From contig NZ_JADLQQ010000004.1 in assembly GCF_015477765.1 (NCBI RefSeq), forward strand, positions 558,001-622,000: DNA of 64,000 bases, given 5' to 3'. Positions 37,326 through 46,725 of this stretch are shown piece by piece (the first letter of the stretch is position 1; every line of letters starts with the position of its first letter). Below the pieces are notes generated by a model. The model did no database searches, had not been told where the DNA came from, and was given only the letters and a program-made list of their open reading frames with translations. The position numbers were made by a program, and so were the translations under genes. Source of the DNA: Nocardia transvalensis (lineage in GTDB: Bacteria; Actinomycetota; Actinomycetes; Mycobacteriales; Mycobacteriaceae).

Positions 37326-38708
<1,383 letters not shown>

Positions 38709-38836
38709 GTACGCCCTTTCGTGACGGTCTCGTGCGGCGTCACGCCAGAGTGAAACATCCGGCGGAGCGGTTCTGTCGGGGGTAATCCGGCTCTCGTGCC
38801 GGTGTCGGGTCCGGCCTACCGCCGGTCATGCGTTCC

Positions 38837-38842
38837 ATTGTA
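38837..38842 (-). promoter_or_regulatory. Candidate sigA -10 element
   Basis: Read on the minus strand this is TACAAT, the best -10 hexamer between ppgK and sigA. It would give a leader of about 120 bases. No convincing -35 sits at 17 bases, so an extended -10 or an alternative sigma factor is possible. Confidence 0.4.
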
Positions 38843-38929
38843 ACGATCGAAACCAGATGCCCACGTCGACACCTCATCGGCGCGCGCGCCGGATGTTTGC
38901 GGTATTTTCCAAGGCTCACGACATCTCGC

Positions 38930-39688
38930 TCACGGCGCGATCCCCGCCTCGACGGCCATGGCGGCGCCGACGATGCCGGCGGTGTTCTTCAGATGGGCGG
39001 CCACCACCGGAGTCCGGTTGCCCAGCAAGGGGATCCAATGGTCGGCGTCGCGGCTGATGCCGCCACCGGCGACGATGACATCGGGCCAGAGCAGATTCTC
39101 GAGCGTCACCAGCACCCTGGTCACCTCGGTGGCCCACTGCTTCCACGACAGATTCTTTCGCTCCTTGGCCGAGGAGGCGGCGCGGTGCTCGGCCTCCTTC
39201 CCGTGGACCTCGATGTGCCCGAACTCGGTATTGGGGACCAGCGTGCCGTGGTACAGCAGCGCCGAGCCGATCCCGGTGCCGAAGGTCAGCAGCATGACCA
39301 GCCCGTCGATATTGCGGGCGGCGCCGTAGCGGTCCTCGGCCATACCGGCGGCGTCGGCGTCGTTGAGCACGACCACCTCGCGGCCGCCCAGCGCGAGGGA
39401 GAACAGCTGCCGGGCGTCGGTGTCGATCCAGCTCTTGTCGATGTTGGCGGCCGTGCGGGCGATACCGTTGACCACCACACTGGGCAGGGTGATGCCGACC
39501 GGGCCCTCCCAGTCGGCCTGGGCGACCAGCTTGGCGACGGTCTCGGCGACGGCGTTCGGGGTCGAGGGCTGCGGAGTGGCTATCTTGATGCGGTCGTGGG
39601 CCAGTTCGCCGGTGGTCAGATCCACCACGGCGCCCTTGACCCCGCTACCGCCGATGTCGATACCGAATGCGTGCCCCCGAACGGACAT
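38930..39688 (-). CDS. ppgK: Polyphosphate glucokinase PpgK
   Basis: A 252-residue ROK-type kinase that phosphorylates glucose using polyphosphate (and ATP). The phosphate-binding loop is FGIDIGGSGVKGAVVD, the sugar-binding region holds VVLNDADAAGMAEDRYGA (catalytic Asp in LNDADAAG), and the second phosphate loop is LTFGTGIGSALLYHG. PNTEFGHIEVHGKEAE carries the conserved EFGH. The VAGGGISRDADHWIPLL block is typical of actinobacterial enzymes. ATG 39688 follows GAGGAGTCTCA. The gene is adjacent to sigA and divergent from suhB, as in mycobacteria (Rv2702). Confidence 0.93.
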   Translation of the reverse strand: MSVRGHAFGIDIGGSGVKGAVVDLTTGELAHDRIKIATPQPSTPNAVAETVAKLVAQADWEGPVGITLPSVVVNGIARTAANIDKSWIDTDARQLFSLALGGREVVVLNDADAAGMAEDRYGAARNIDGLVMLLTFGTGIGSALLYHGTLVPNTEFGHIEVHGKEAEHRAASSAKERKNLSWKQWATEVTRVLVTLENLLWPDVIVAGGGISRDADHWIPLLGNRTPVVAAHLKNTAGIVGAAMAVEAGIAP

Positions 39689-39830
39689 TGAGACTCCTCG
39701 TTCCCTGTGGTGCCGGCCGAAACAAGTGCGCGCGGCACAATACACGGCGCTGTGTGAATGGGCTGCCCGACGAACGGATCTGTGTCGTGCACGACAAGCC
39801 TAATGCGCGGTCCGGACGATCTGTGTTGCG

Positions 39831-40775
39831 ATGGATGTCGTGCCCGAATCCAACTCACCCGTCTCCACCGCAGCTACCGACCCCGTCCAGCCGTTCGATC
39901 CCGCCGAGATCGCCGAATTGCGCCGCGTGGCAGTGCATCTGGCGCAGACCGCCGCCGCCCACGTGCGCTCCCGCCGGCCCGAGGTCTTCGAGTCGGCGTC
40001 CCGCCCGGACGGCGCCGTGCAGGCCAAGAGCTCGCCGACCGACCCGGTCACGGTCGTCGATACCGAGACCGAGCAGCTGATTCGCCGCCTGCTCGCCGAG
40101 CTCCGGCCCGGTGAACGGGTGCTGGGGGAGGAGGGCGGTGGCAGCCTGGACGGCGATCGCGGCGAGATCGTCTGGGTGGTCGACCCGATCGACGGCACGG
40201 TCAACTTCATGTACGGCATCCCCGCCTATGCGGTCTCGGTGGCCGCCATGCGGGCCGGGCATTCGCTGGCCGGTGCCGTGGTCGATGTGGCCCGGGACGT
40301 CACCTACAGCGCGGGCGTGGGTGCGGGCGCGCAGTCGGTGGGTCCCGACGGGACGGTAACCGCCTTGCGCTGCAACCGGGTCGACTCGCTCTCGATGGCG
40401 CTGCTGGCTACCGGCTTCGGCTACGGAGCCGCCCGCCGCGCCCGGCAGGGGCAGCTGGTTGCCGAGGTATTGCCGCATGTGCGCGACATCCGCCGCATCG
40501 GCTCGGCCGCGCTGGATCTGTGCATGGTCGCCGCGGGCCGGGTCGACGCCCACTACGAGCACGGCCTCAACACCTGGGACTGGGCCGCCGGTGCCTTGAT
40601 CGCCGCCGAGGCGGGGGCGCGCCTGGTGCTGCCCCCCGCCGGGGCGGTCAGTAAGACCGGTGACCTGACCGTCGCCGTTGCGCCCGGCATCGCCGACGAA
40701 CTGCTCGGTCTGTTCGGCCGCTTGGGCGTGTCGGACGCGATTCCGGAGATCCCGGCCAAAAGCATGCCGGGATGA
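39831..40775 (+). CDS. suhB: Inositol monophosphatase family protein SuhB
   Basis: A 314-residue Mg2+-dependent phosphatase. Metal-binding motifs are VLGEEGGG and VWVVDPIDGTVNFMYGIP (DPIDGT, motif A), with YEHGLNTWDWAAGALIAAEA as motif B (WDxAAG). The family hydrolyses inositol-1-phosphate, supplying inositol for mycothiol and phosphatidylinositol; some members also act on fructose-1,6-bisphosphate. The C-terminus IPAKSMPG is encoded by a dispersed palindromic element whose right arm contains the first base of the stop codon. It is divergent from ppgK and convergent with cei. Confidence 0.92.
   Translation: MDVVPESNSPVSTAATDPVQPFDPAEIAELRRVAVHLAQTAAAHVRSRRPEVFESASRPDGAVQAKSSPTDPVTVVDTETEQLIRRLLAELRPGERVLGEEGGGSLDGDRGEIVWVVDPIDGTVNFMYGIPAYAVSVAAMRAGHSLAGAVVDVARDVTYSAGVGAGAQSVGPDGTVTALRCNRVDSLSMALLATGFGYGAARRARQGQLVAEVLPHVRDIRRIGSAALDLCMVAAGRVDAHYEHGLNTWDWAAGALIAAEAGARLVLPPAGAVSKTGDLTVAVAPGIADELLGLFGRLGVSDAIPEIPAKSMPG
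40749..40773. repeat. CAAAAGCAT-loop palindrome inside the suhB 3' end
   Basis: Arms ATCCCGGC and GCCGGGAT with loop CAAAAGCAT. It encodes the last residues of SuhB (PAKSMPG) and overlaps the TGA stop. The other copies, at 20392, 20628 and 44418, lie just outside genes. Besides serving as sequence for the C-terminus it may end transcription from suhB or the convergent cei gene. Confidence 0.75.
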
Positions 40776-40790
40776 GGAGGTGCGGTGCGC

Positions 40791-41468
40791 TCAGCAGTGG
40801 CCCTGGCGGGCGGCGTCGAGGAGTTTGGAGTCGATGCCCGGGTCGCCGGGAGCGGGGTTCTTCAGGGACTTCAGAACCTCTTCGGCGTCGTTGCCGGGTT
40901 GGATGTCGTTGCCGAACAGTGAGCCCAGGGCCAGGTCGACGGTCTCGTCGGTGCGATGGTCCTCGATCAGCTCGGCGCACGGGGCGATCAGCTGCACCGA
41001 GGCCGCGGCCGGGCGGCCGTTGACGCCGAAGCGGATCTGGCCGGTGCACTCGAGGTCGCCGTTGACGTATACCGGATCGTTAGCGAATTGTGGCGCGGGC
41101 GGGCTGGCGAACCCGTAGTCACTCAGTCTCGAGGCGATGTGCTCGGCCAGGCCGCGCTGTCCGGAGGCGTTGTAGACGCGCACCTTGGCCCGGTCCAGTG
41201 GCGCGGGCTTCACGTCGTGCAGCCGCGACGAGGACACCCGCTGGCCCAGCGGCGCCGGCTGCTGCGCGGCCGGATCCGCGGCCGGGGCGGGCGAGTTGCA
41301 CGTCATCGCCGCATGGCTGCGGCCCTCGGTGGTCAATGCCTTGATCCACACGATCGCGCAGATCAGGGCAAGGATCGCCACCATCGCGACCCAGGGTTGG
41401 TAGCGGCGGCGCAGGAACGGCCGCCCCTTGTCGTCGACGGCGCTGCCTTCGGTGATCAGTGAAACCAC
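40791..41468 (-). CDS. cei: Envelope integrity protein Cei (LytR_C domain)
   Basis: A 225-residue single-pass protein. The N-terminus LITEGSAVDDKGRPFLRRRY matches Cei of mycobacteria (Rv2700), followed by one helix (PWVAMVAILALICAIVWIKA) and an extracytoplasmic domain. That domain begins KVRVYNASGQRGLAEHIASR, a LytR C-terminal-type fold. Cysteines at MTCNSP, DLECTG and APCAEL could form disulfides. In M. tuberculosis it protects the envelope and affects virulence. GTG 41468 is chosen because it gives the conserved VVSLITEG start with AAGG seven bases away; GTG 41474 is possible. Confidence 0.88.
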   Translation of the reverse strand: MVSLITEGSAVDDKGRPFLRRRYQPWVAMVAILALICAIVWIKALTTEGRSHAAMTCNSPAPAADPAAQQPAPLGQRVSSSRLHDVKPAPLDRAKVRVYNASGQRGLAEHIASRLSDYGFASPPAPQFANDPVYVNGDLECTGQIRFGVNGRPAAASVQLIAPCAELIEDHRTDETVDLALGSLFGNDIQPGNDAEEVLKSLKNPAPGDPGIDSKLLDAARQGHC

Positions 41469-41918
41469 ATGCACACCTTACGAGTTGGCCGGGCCCAATC
41501 GCGCATGCGGACTCCGCCGCGTGCCGGGGATGAGCTGGATATCGCCCAGGTAACGATTCGCTCGACGGTCGACCACGGAATAGGGGGCGATCCACCCTGG
41601 GTGGTGACGATTGCCCGTCAGTTTCGCCGTGCTCGAGTTTTGATTGCGACTTTTGCGCCGACGTCCGCTATTGTCTGGCGGCCCGATTCGAATCGACTGA
41701 TGTGTATCAGGGGAGCGATTTCGGGAACAACCAGGGCATGTCCTGCGTTGACCGAGCGCGATCCGGTACGGATCCCGAGGATCCGGCCCGGTCGGCGACC
41801 GGTGTACACGTGACGTACACCACGGCGGGACGGTGCTCGCCGAGTCGATTCCCCTAGGGAGTCGGGGCGGAGGGGGCCGGTTCCGGGATATACGGAGTAA
41901 GGACGAGGGGAAGACGAC
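41469..41918. other. 450-base divergent leader between cei and DUF4193 gene
   Basis: No convincing gene. A frame at 41469-41813 is Arg- and Pro-rich without family features. TATTGT near 41670 and TTGACC near 41738 are promoter-like fragments far from the DUF4193 start, so a long 5' leader is likely. At 41801-41821 the arms GGTGTAC and GTACACC flank ACGTGAC, a symmetrical site. TCCCCTAGGGAG follows near 41850. Both could be regulator sites. Confidence 0.4.
41801..41821. promoter_or_regulatory. GGTGTAC-N7-GTACACC inverted repeat
   Basis: Seven-base perfect arms around a seven-base centre, about 100 bases before the DUF4193 start. The 21-base footprint and central symmetry are typical of a dimeric repressor or activator site. 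No regulator gene lies beside it. Confidence 0.45.
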
Positions 41919-42221
41919 ATGGCAACCGACTATGACGCACCGAGGCGTAGTGAGACCGACGAGGTGTCGGAAGACTCGCTGGAGGAGCTGAAGGCTCGTC
42001 GCAACGAGGCCGCGTCCGCCGTCGTGGATATCGACGAATCCGATACCGCGGAGTCGTTCGAGCTCCCCGGCGCGGACCTGTCCGAGGAAGTGCTGTCGGT
42101 CCGGGTGATCCCGAAGCAGGCCGACGAGTTCACCTGCTCGAGCTGTTTCCTGGTTCATCACCGCAGCCGGCTCGCCAGCGAGGCGGGCGGCCAGATGATC
42201 TGCATGGACTGCGCGGCCTGA
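41919..42221 (+). CDS. DUF4193 family protein
   Basis: A 100-residue acidic protein with a C-terminal zinc ribbon: EFTCSSCFLVHHRSRLA and GGQMICMDCAA give two CxxC pairs. The N-terminal half is rich in Glu, Asp and Ser (TDEVSEDSLEELKARRNEAA). This is a conserved, abundant actinobacterial family (Rv2699c) of unknown function, in a fixed neighbourhood with sigA, cei and dut. ATG 41919 follows GAGGGGAAGACGAC. A terminator-like hairpin begins 28 bases after the stop codon. Confidence 0.92.
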   Translation: MATDYDAPRRSETDEVSEDSLEELKARRNEAASAVVDIDESDTAESFELPGADLSEEVLSVRVIPKQADEFTCSSCFLVHHRSRLASEAGGQMICMDCAA

Positions 42222-42248
42222 GCATCGGTTACGGGTTATTCGTTCAGT

Positions 42249-42273
42249 CCGCGCTCGGCACGCCCGAGCGCGG
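42249..42273 (+). terminator. Terminator after the DUF4193 gene
   Basis: Arms CCGCGCTCGG and CCGAGCGCGG pair perfectly over ten bases with loop CACGC, 28 bases beyond the stop codon. No U-tract follows, as is common in high-GC actinobacteria. Confidence 0.75.
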
Positions 42274-42350
42274 CCAAGACCCGCGCGTGTGGAGCTACGC
42301 GCGCTGAAGTACCCCGGCGCCGGGACGCAGCCTGACCCAGCCCCAGGCCT

Positions 42351-42478
42351 TCACCCGGCGGCCGGGATGCCCGGCGCGGTCAGGACGCGCTCGGGACCAT
42401 CGGCACAGCCGGACCAGTCGGCCCTCGGCCACTCATCCGGCGGCCGGGATGCCCAGCGCGGCCAGGACGCGCTCGGGA
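42351..42478. repeat. 46-base duplication of the DUF3093 gene tail
   Basis: 42351-42396 and 42433-42478 are direct repeats differing at only three of 46 positions, 82 bases apart. The second is the true 3' end of the DUF3093 gene including its stop codon (ending ALGIPAAG). The first, downstream of that stop, would encode PERVLTAPGIPAAG and also ends in TGA. It is a relic copy of the gene end. Confidence 0.85.
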
Positions 42479-42918
42479 TGACGCGTGCTGACCAGCCAGT
42501 ACGGCGTCGGGTCGTCCGGGTCGTCGAGGACGAGCAACACCATGGGCCCGATCCAGGGCCGATGCTGGACATAAGCGGCGGGGTCGAGCTGTCGGCCCAG
42601 TGCCGCGCTTTTCGCGCTGGCCGGTACGGCCGCTGCCCGGGCTACATACGTTACCGGCAGATGGGCCCGGTCCGCGCGCAATTCGACAGTTCCCGTCGCA
42701 TCCGTCACCACTTCGACGCGATGGCGGCTCACCCACAGCAACGCCCACACCGGAATCGGCAGCAGCAGCACATACGGCAGCCAGGCCCGGACGCCCGGTG
42801 CACCCATGTGGATTTCGGCGGCGAGCAGTCCGGCGATGGCCAGGCCGACCGGCCACCACCACAGCGGCACCCACAGTCGCTCGGAGTAGCCGGGGGCGGC
42901 GGTTTCGTTCTGCTGCAT
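42433..42918 (-). CDS. DUF3093 family membrane protein
   Basis: A 161-residue protein. It starts MQQNETAAPGYSERLWVPLW, followed by two helices (WWPVGLAIAGLLAAEIHMG and WLPYVLLLPIPVWALLWVS), then a soluble beta-rich part (VEVVTDATGTVELRAD, LVLDDPDDPTPYWLVSTRHP). YSERLWVP and the closing HPERVLAAL are family hallmarks (Rv2698). Function is unknown. ATG 42918 follows CAGGTGACC; GTG 42945 would add nine residues. It is divergent from dut. The gene tail is duplicated just downstream. Confidence 0.88.
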   Translation of the reverse strand: MQQNETAAPGYSERLWVPLWWWPVGLAIAGLLAAEIHMGAPGVRAWLPYVLLLPIPVWALLWVSRHRVEVVTDATGTVELRADRAHLPVTYVARAAAVPASAKSAALGRQLDPAAYVQHRPWIGPMVLLVLDDPDDPTPYWLVSTRHPERVLAALGIPAAG

Positions 42919-43042
42919 GGTCACCTGACGGGACTGGTCGGACACGACATAAGAGTAGGTCAGCGCGCGATAGGGGGTGCCAGTGGCCCTTCGGGCCCGT
43001 CGCTCCCACCGCAGGCACCGCGACCGCGTAGGCTCGCTGTAC

Positions 43043-43540
43043 GTGACCGGTATTCCACCCATTTCTCTGCTGCGGCTCGATCCCGGCATCCCCGTGCCCA
43101 CCCGCGCGCACCCGGGCGACGCGGGCGTGGACCTGTGCACCACCGAGGACGTCATTCTGGAGCCGGGGGAGCGGGTGCTCGTGGGCACCGGTATCGCCGT
43201 GGCGCTTCCGGTCGGCACGGTCGGCCTGATCCATCCGCGTTCGGGACTGGCCGCCAAGGCCGGCCTGTCGATCGTCAATACGCCCGGCACGGTCGATGCG
43301 GGCTATCGGGGTGAGATCAAGGTCTGCCTGATCAACCACGATCCGCGCACCCCGATCGAGCTGCGCCGCGGCGATCGGATCGCCCAGCTGGTGGTGCAGC
43401 GGGTGGAACTGGTCGATTTCATCGAGGTCGACTCGCTCGACGAGACTTCGCGTGGCGCAGGCGGTTACGGGTCCAGTGGTGGGCACGCGAGCCTGGCCGC
43501 ACCGTCGGGCGGGGCGGGCCCGGCCGGCAAGGAGGCATGA
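43043..43540 (+). CDS. dut: dUTP diphosphatase Dut
   Basis: A 165-residue trimeric enzyme that hydrolyses dUTP to dUMP, limiting uracil in DNA and feeding dTMP synthesis. The five motifs are present: [56 protein letters not shown] and, near the end, [10 protein letters not shown]. The C-terminal extension ([17 protein letters not shown]) is Gly/Ala-rich. GTG 43043 lies eight bases after TAGGCT (43029-43034) with no ribosome-binding site, which suggests a leaderless mRNA. It overlaps or adjoins the DUF3710 gene. Confidence 0.95.
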   Translation: MTGIPPISLLRLDPGIPVPTRAHPGDAGVDLCTTEDVILEPGERVLVGTGIAVALPVGTVGLIHPRSGLAAKAGLSIVNTPGTVDAGYRGEIKVCLINHDPRTPIELRRGDRIAQLVVQRVELVDFIEVDSLDETSRGAGGYGSSGGHASLAAPSGGAGPAGKEA

Positions 43541-43542
43541 CG

Positions 43543-44412
43543 ATGTTCGGACGGAAGAAGCGGTCCGGAGACGATCGCGACAGACATTACGACGAGTACG
43601 CCTACGACGAGGAGTACGACGAGGCCGAGTACGCGGACTACGACGAACCCGCGTACGCGCAGGCGGGCTACGACGACCGCTACGAGGAGGCGGCCGCCGG
43701 TCCCGCCGAGCGCAGCGGCCCCTACGACTACGACGAGGTCGCCGATCTGCTCGATAACGTCGCCGATCAGCGGCTGGACCTCGGCTCGGTGATCCTGCCG
43801 GTGCCGCCGGGCGGTCAGCTGCAGGTCGAGATGACCCCGGACGGCACCCCGCAGGCGGTGCACCTGGCCACCCAGCACGGCCGGCTCACCGTCGCCGCCT
43901 ACGCCGCGCCGAAGTCGCCGGGGCAATGGCGCACGGTGGCCGCGGATCTGGCCGAATCGCTGCGCGCGGACGGCGCGCAGGTGTCGGTGCAAACCGGGCC
44001 CTGGGGACGCGAACTGCATGCCGTCACCGAGGGCGCCGATCTGCGCTTCATCGGTGTCGACGGCTACCGCTGGATGGTTCGGCTGGTTGCGGCCGGTCCG
44101 TCCGGGGCAGCCGACGAGGGCACCCCGCTGGTGGCCGCGGCCCGCGCCATCCTCAGCGAGACGGTGGTGCGCCGCGGCGACGAACCGCTCCCGGTCCGCG
44201 AACCGCTCCCGGTCGTCCTCCCCCAGGAACTGGCCGACCAGCTGATCGCCGCCCACCACCAGCAGATGGCCGCCCAACAACAGGCCCTCGCCGCCCAGGC
44301 CGCCGCGGCCCAGGCCCACGCCACCGGCCAGCACCCGGTCGTTCCCCCGGAACAGCAGGGCCCCCGCCGCGGCGCCGAAGGCTCCGCGATGCAACAACTC
44401 CGCCGCAACTGA
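43543..44412 (+). CDS. DUF3710 family protein
   Basis: A 289-residue protein. It begins MFGRKKRSGDDRDRHYDEYA with a long Asp/Glu/Tyr-rich acidic tract, then the DUF3710 domain (LDLGSVILPVPPGGQLQVEM, VHLATQHGRLTVAAYAAPKS, WRTVAADLAESLRADGAQVS and GVDGYRWMVRLVAAGP). The last 60 residues are a Gln/Ala-rich tail. The family is conserved beside dut in actinobacteria (Rv2696c) with unknown function. I chose ATG 43543 since AAGGAGG ends seven bases upstream; ATG 43537 overlaps the dut stop but sits one base from the ribosome-binding site. Confidence 0.88.
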   Translation: MFGRKKRSGDDRDRHYDEYAYDEEYDEAEYADYDEPAYAQAGYDDRYEEAAAGPAERSGPYDYDEVADLLDNVADQRLDLGSVILPVPPGGQLQVEMTPDGTPQAVHLATQHGRLTVAAYAAPKSPGQWRTVAADLAESLRADGAQVSVQTGPWGRELHAVTEGADLRFIGVDGYRWMVRLVAAGPSGAADEGTPLVAAARAILSETVVRRGDEPLPVREPLPVVLPQELADQLIAAHHQQMAAQQQALAAQAAAAQAHATGQHPVVPPEQQGPRRGAEGSAMQQLRRN

Positions 44413-44417
44413 CCCCG

Positions 44418-44444
44418 GGCCCCGGCCAAAAGCATGCCGGGGCC
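44418..44444 (+). terminator. CAAAAGCAT-loop hairpin after DUF3710 gene
   Basis: Arms GGCCCCGGC and GCCGGGGCC pair over nine bases with loop CAAAAGCAT, starting six bases after the stop codon. It shares the loop and CCGGC/GCCGG arm core with the copy at 40749. Position indicates a transcript-end role. Confidence 0.75.
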
Positions 44445-44539
44445 ATAAGGGGATCTCTACGCCCGGGACGCTCAGGGACTGTGCTCGGCGGACTGTGCTC
44501 GGGCCCACACGGGCGCTGTGTTTTGCCCCACAACGGATT

Positions 44540-45256
44540 TCAGCGGTGGGCGGCGTGGCGGCCGATCAGGCGGGACAGGCCGCGGGTGCCGAGGATTGCG
44601 GGGTCGGCGCCGAGTTCGTCGAGTGTGATGCGAATCAAGTCGGCGCGGGGGATGAGGTCGGTCCACTGTTCGGCGACCGGCAGCGGGTGTACCGGATCGT
44701 CGACGGCCGAGACGACCGTGGTCGGAACCGGCAGTGCGGCAAGGGTTTCCGGGGTCGGCCAGGCGTAGGCCGCGGCCTCCTCCAGGGCGTCGGGCAGATG
44801 CGGCCACTGGGCGGTCCACGACTGAGTGAGCGCATCGGCCAGCCAGCGCGGGCTGTCGGCGCGCATGCGGGCCACCACCGCGTCCAGGCCGTCCGCGCGC
44901 AGCTGGGCGGCGGTATTCGCCGCGCTCAGCGCGGCGGGACACCCGCCGATCCGGGAGCTCGTCCAGGCGGGCAGCGCGGCGATCACACCGAACGCCGACT
45001 CCGGATGCGCGACCACCCACTCGACGGCGATCGCGGCGCCCAGCGAGATCCCGGCCGCCAGCACCGGCCCGGAACGGGCCGCGGTATCGAGCGCGGCATG
45101 GCAGCTGGCGACCACCCCGCGGGGGTCCGGATCGACCGCCAGAAACGGCAAATCCAGTGCGGCACAAGCGGGTCCGAACGCGCGGCGAGCGAAGTCGGCG
45201 TCGGATCCCGTGCCGGGCAGGGCGACGACGAGCGCGGGGCGGGGTAGATCGGGCAC
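44540..45256 (-). CDS. Alpha/beta hydrolase-fold protein (Rv2695-like)
   Basis: A 238-residue protein. ALVVALPGTGSDADFARRAF provides the oxyanion-loop region, VLAAGISLGAAIAVEWVVAH holds the nucleophile elbow (GISLGA, serine), VVSAVDDPVHPLPVAEQW contains the acidic residue, and the catalytic histidine should be among the last residues (GRHAAH). Substrate is unknown. The GTG at 45256 is seven bases after TAGGCT read on the minus strand, so the mRNA is probably leaderless. An upstream TTG at 45277 would overlap that promoter and is rejected. Confidence 0.82.
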   Translation of the reverse strand: MPDLPRPALVVALPGTGSDADFARRAFGPACAALDLPFLAVDPDPRGVVASCHAALDTAARSGPVLAAGISLGAAIAVEWVVAHPESAFGVIAALPAWTSSRIGGCPAALSAANTAAQLRADGLDAVVARMRADSPRWLADALTQSWTAQWPHLPDALEEAAAYAWPTPETLAALPVPTTVVSAVDDPVHPLPVAEQWTDLIPRADLIRITLDELGADPAILGTRGLSRLIGRHAAHR

Positions 45257-45468
45257 GCGCCGAAGCCTACGCGGCAAACGGCGTGGTTCGGCGGAGGCGG
45301 GCGTGGGTATTCATCGGTGGTGCCGTCACCGGTCACCCGGCCTCCGGGCCGCGTGGCGGGGGCCCCTGCCCCCATCTACAGTGACGGTATACGGCCAATC
45401 GGCCGCTCGAGTGGGAAATCCGACGACGTGCGACCCACGCCGTCTGCAGTTGCAGGAAGTGTTGCGAA

Positions 45469-45894
45469 ATGCCTTTCACAGGCAGAAACAGGGCGGGATC
45501 CGGCACCGCCGACGGCAAGGCCGGACCGGACAGCGGATATTTCCGGCGGCTGGGCCGTCGGCTCACCGCAGACCTGGACCGACTCGACGCCGAAGAACTG
45601 GCCGAGACGTCGGAGGCGTCGGGAGCCTGTCAGGCGGCCGCGTGTCGGCGCGGCGAGGAGGTCACCATGCTCGGCAGATTGCGCAGCGTGGAGACCTGTC
45701 CGTCGTCGGCCACGGCGGGGCTGGAGGCCGAATTCTTCGACGGCACCGACGCGGTCGCGCTGGTGTGGATCGGACGGCGCCGCATCCCCGGCATCGAGAC
45801 CGGACGTCGTATCCTGGTCCGCGGCCGCATCGGGGAACGCGATGGCGCCAAGGTCATGTACAACCCCTACTACGAACTACGTGGGAACCTCTGA
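45469..45894 (+). CDS. OB-fold nucleic acid binding protein
   Basis: A 141-residue protein. The N-terminal 50 residues form a charged helix (YFRRLGRRLTADLDRLDAEE). The rest is an OB fold: EVTMLGRLRSVETCPSSATA, LEAEFFDGTDAVALVWIGRR, IPGIETGRRILVRGRIGERD, then VMYNPYYELRGN. This pattern resembles the RecG-wedge/tRNA-anticodon type OB fold. It is found next to DUF3159 in mycobacteria (Rv2694c). DNA or RNA binding is inferred from the fold. The DUF3159 gene begins four bases after the stop. Confidence 0.87.
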   Translation: MPFTGRNRAGSGTADGKAGPDSGYFRRLGRRLTADLDRLDAEELAETSEASGACQAAACRRGEEVTMLGRLRSVETCPSSATAGLEAEFFDGTDAVALVWIGRRRIPGIETGRRILVRGRIGERDGAKVMYNPYYELRGNL

Positions 45895-45897
45895 CGT

Positions 45898-46626
45898 ATG
45901 CCGACACCCAGCAAGGACGACGGCGCCGAGCGCGCTGCGCTCGCCGACGACCAGCCCACCGCCGTCCTGCCGGTCGTCACGCCCGAGGACGAGACCGAGG
46001 ACCTCGAGCGTGAGGAGGCGCTGGAGCAGACCCTGCTGGAACAGCTGGGCGGCATCAGCGGCCTGATCTACTCCACCCTGCCGGTGGTGGTGTTCGTGCC
46101 CGCCAATGCGCTGTGGGGCCTGGCTACGGCCATCTGGTCCGCGCTGGGTGTGGCGGCCGCGATCCTGGTGTGGCGATTGTTCCGCCGCGACCCGGTGCAG
46201 CCGGCGATCTCCGGCTTCCTCGGGGTGGGCGTGTGCGCCTTCATCGCCTATCGGATGGGCGCGGCGAAGGGGTTCTTCCTGTTCGGCATCTGGGCCAGCC
46301 TGATCTACGGCGGCGCGTTCCTGGTCTCGATCCTGGTGCGCTGGCCGCTGGCCGGGGTGATCTGGAGCGTCCTCAACGGGCACGGGCACGAGTGGCGCTC
46401 CGACCGCCGTGCGCTGCGCCTGTACGACCTGGCGACCGCGGTGTGGGTGGTGGTGTTCGGCGCCCGCTATTTGGTGCAGAACCACTTCTACGAGACCGAC
46501 AGCACCGGGTTGCTGGCCGTCGCCCGCATCGCCATGGGCTGGCCGCTGACCGCCATCGCGCTGCTGGTCACGGTGTGGGCGGTGCGCCGCGCCGGACATT
46601 TTCCCGCCGCGTCCAAGCGAGCCTGA
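45898..46626 (+). CDS. DUF3159 family membrane protein
   Basis: A 242-residue protein. An acidic N-terminal 40 residues (EDETEDLEREEALEQTLLEQ) precede five or six helices, including LPVVVFVPANALWGLATAIW, AAAILVWRLFRRDPVQPAIS, SGFLGVGVCAFIAYRMGAAK and FFLFGIWASLIYGGAFLVSI. The RRDP and GFF motifs are conserved in DUF3159 (Rv2693c). It was once speculated to be an integral transport component, but no function is known. Only three bases separate it from the OB-fold gene, so the two form an operon. Confidence 0.88.
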   Translation: MPTPSKDDGAERAALADDQPTAVLPVVTPEDETEDLEREEALEQTLLEQLGGISGLIYSTLPVVVFVPANALWGLATAIWSALGVAAAILVWRLFRRDPVQPAISGFLGVGVCAFIAYRMGAAKGFFLFGIWASLIYGGAFLVSILVRWPLAGVIWSVLNGHGHEWRSDRRALRLYDLATAVWVVVFGARYLVQNHFYETDSTGLLAVARIAMGWPLTAIALLVTVWAVRRAGHFPAASKRA

Positions 46627-46725
46627 ACCGCCGGGGGTGGGGGGAACCCACCCCTGGGGTGGCTATTTCGCGGACCCGGATCATCGCACGATCGTTCATG
46701 AGAACTTCGGGCGAAAGGATCCCCA

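Noticed and set aside
41478..42161. Minus-strand 227-codon frame across the DUF4193 gene
   Set aside because: It overlaps the DUF4193 coding sequence in antisense and has no family features.
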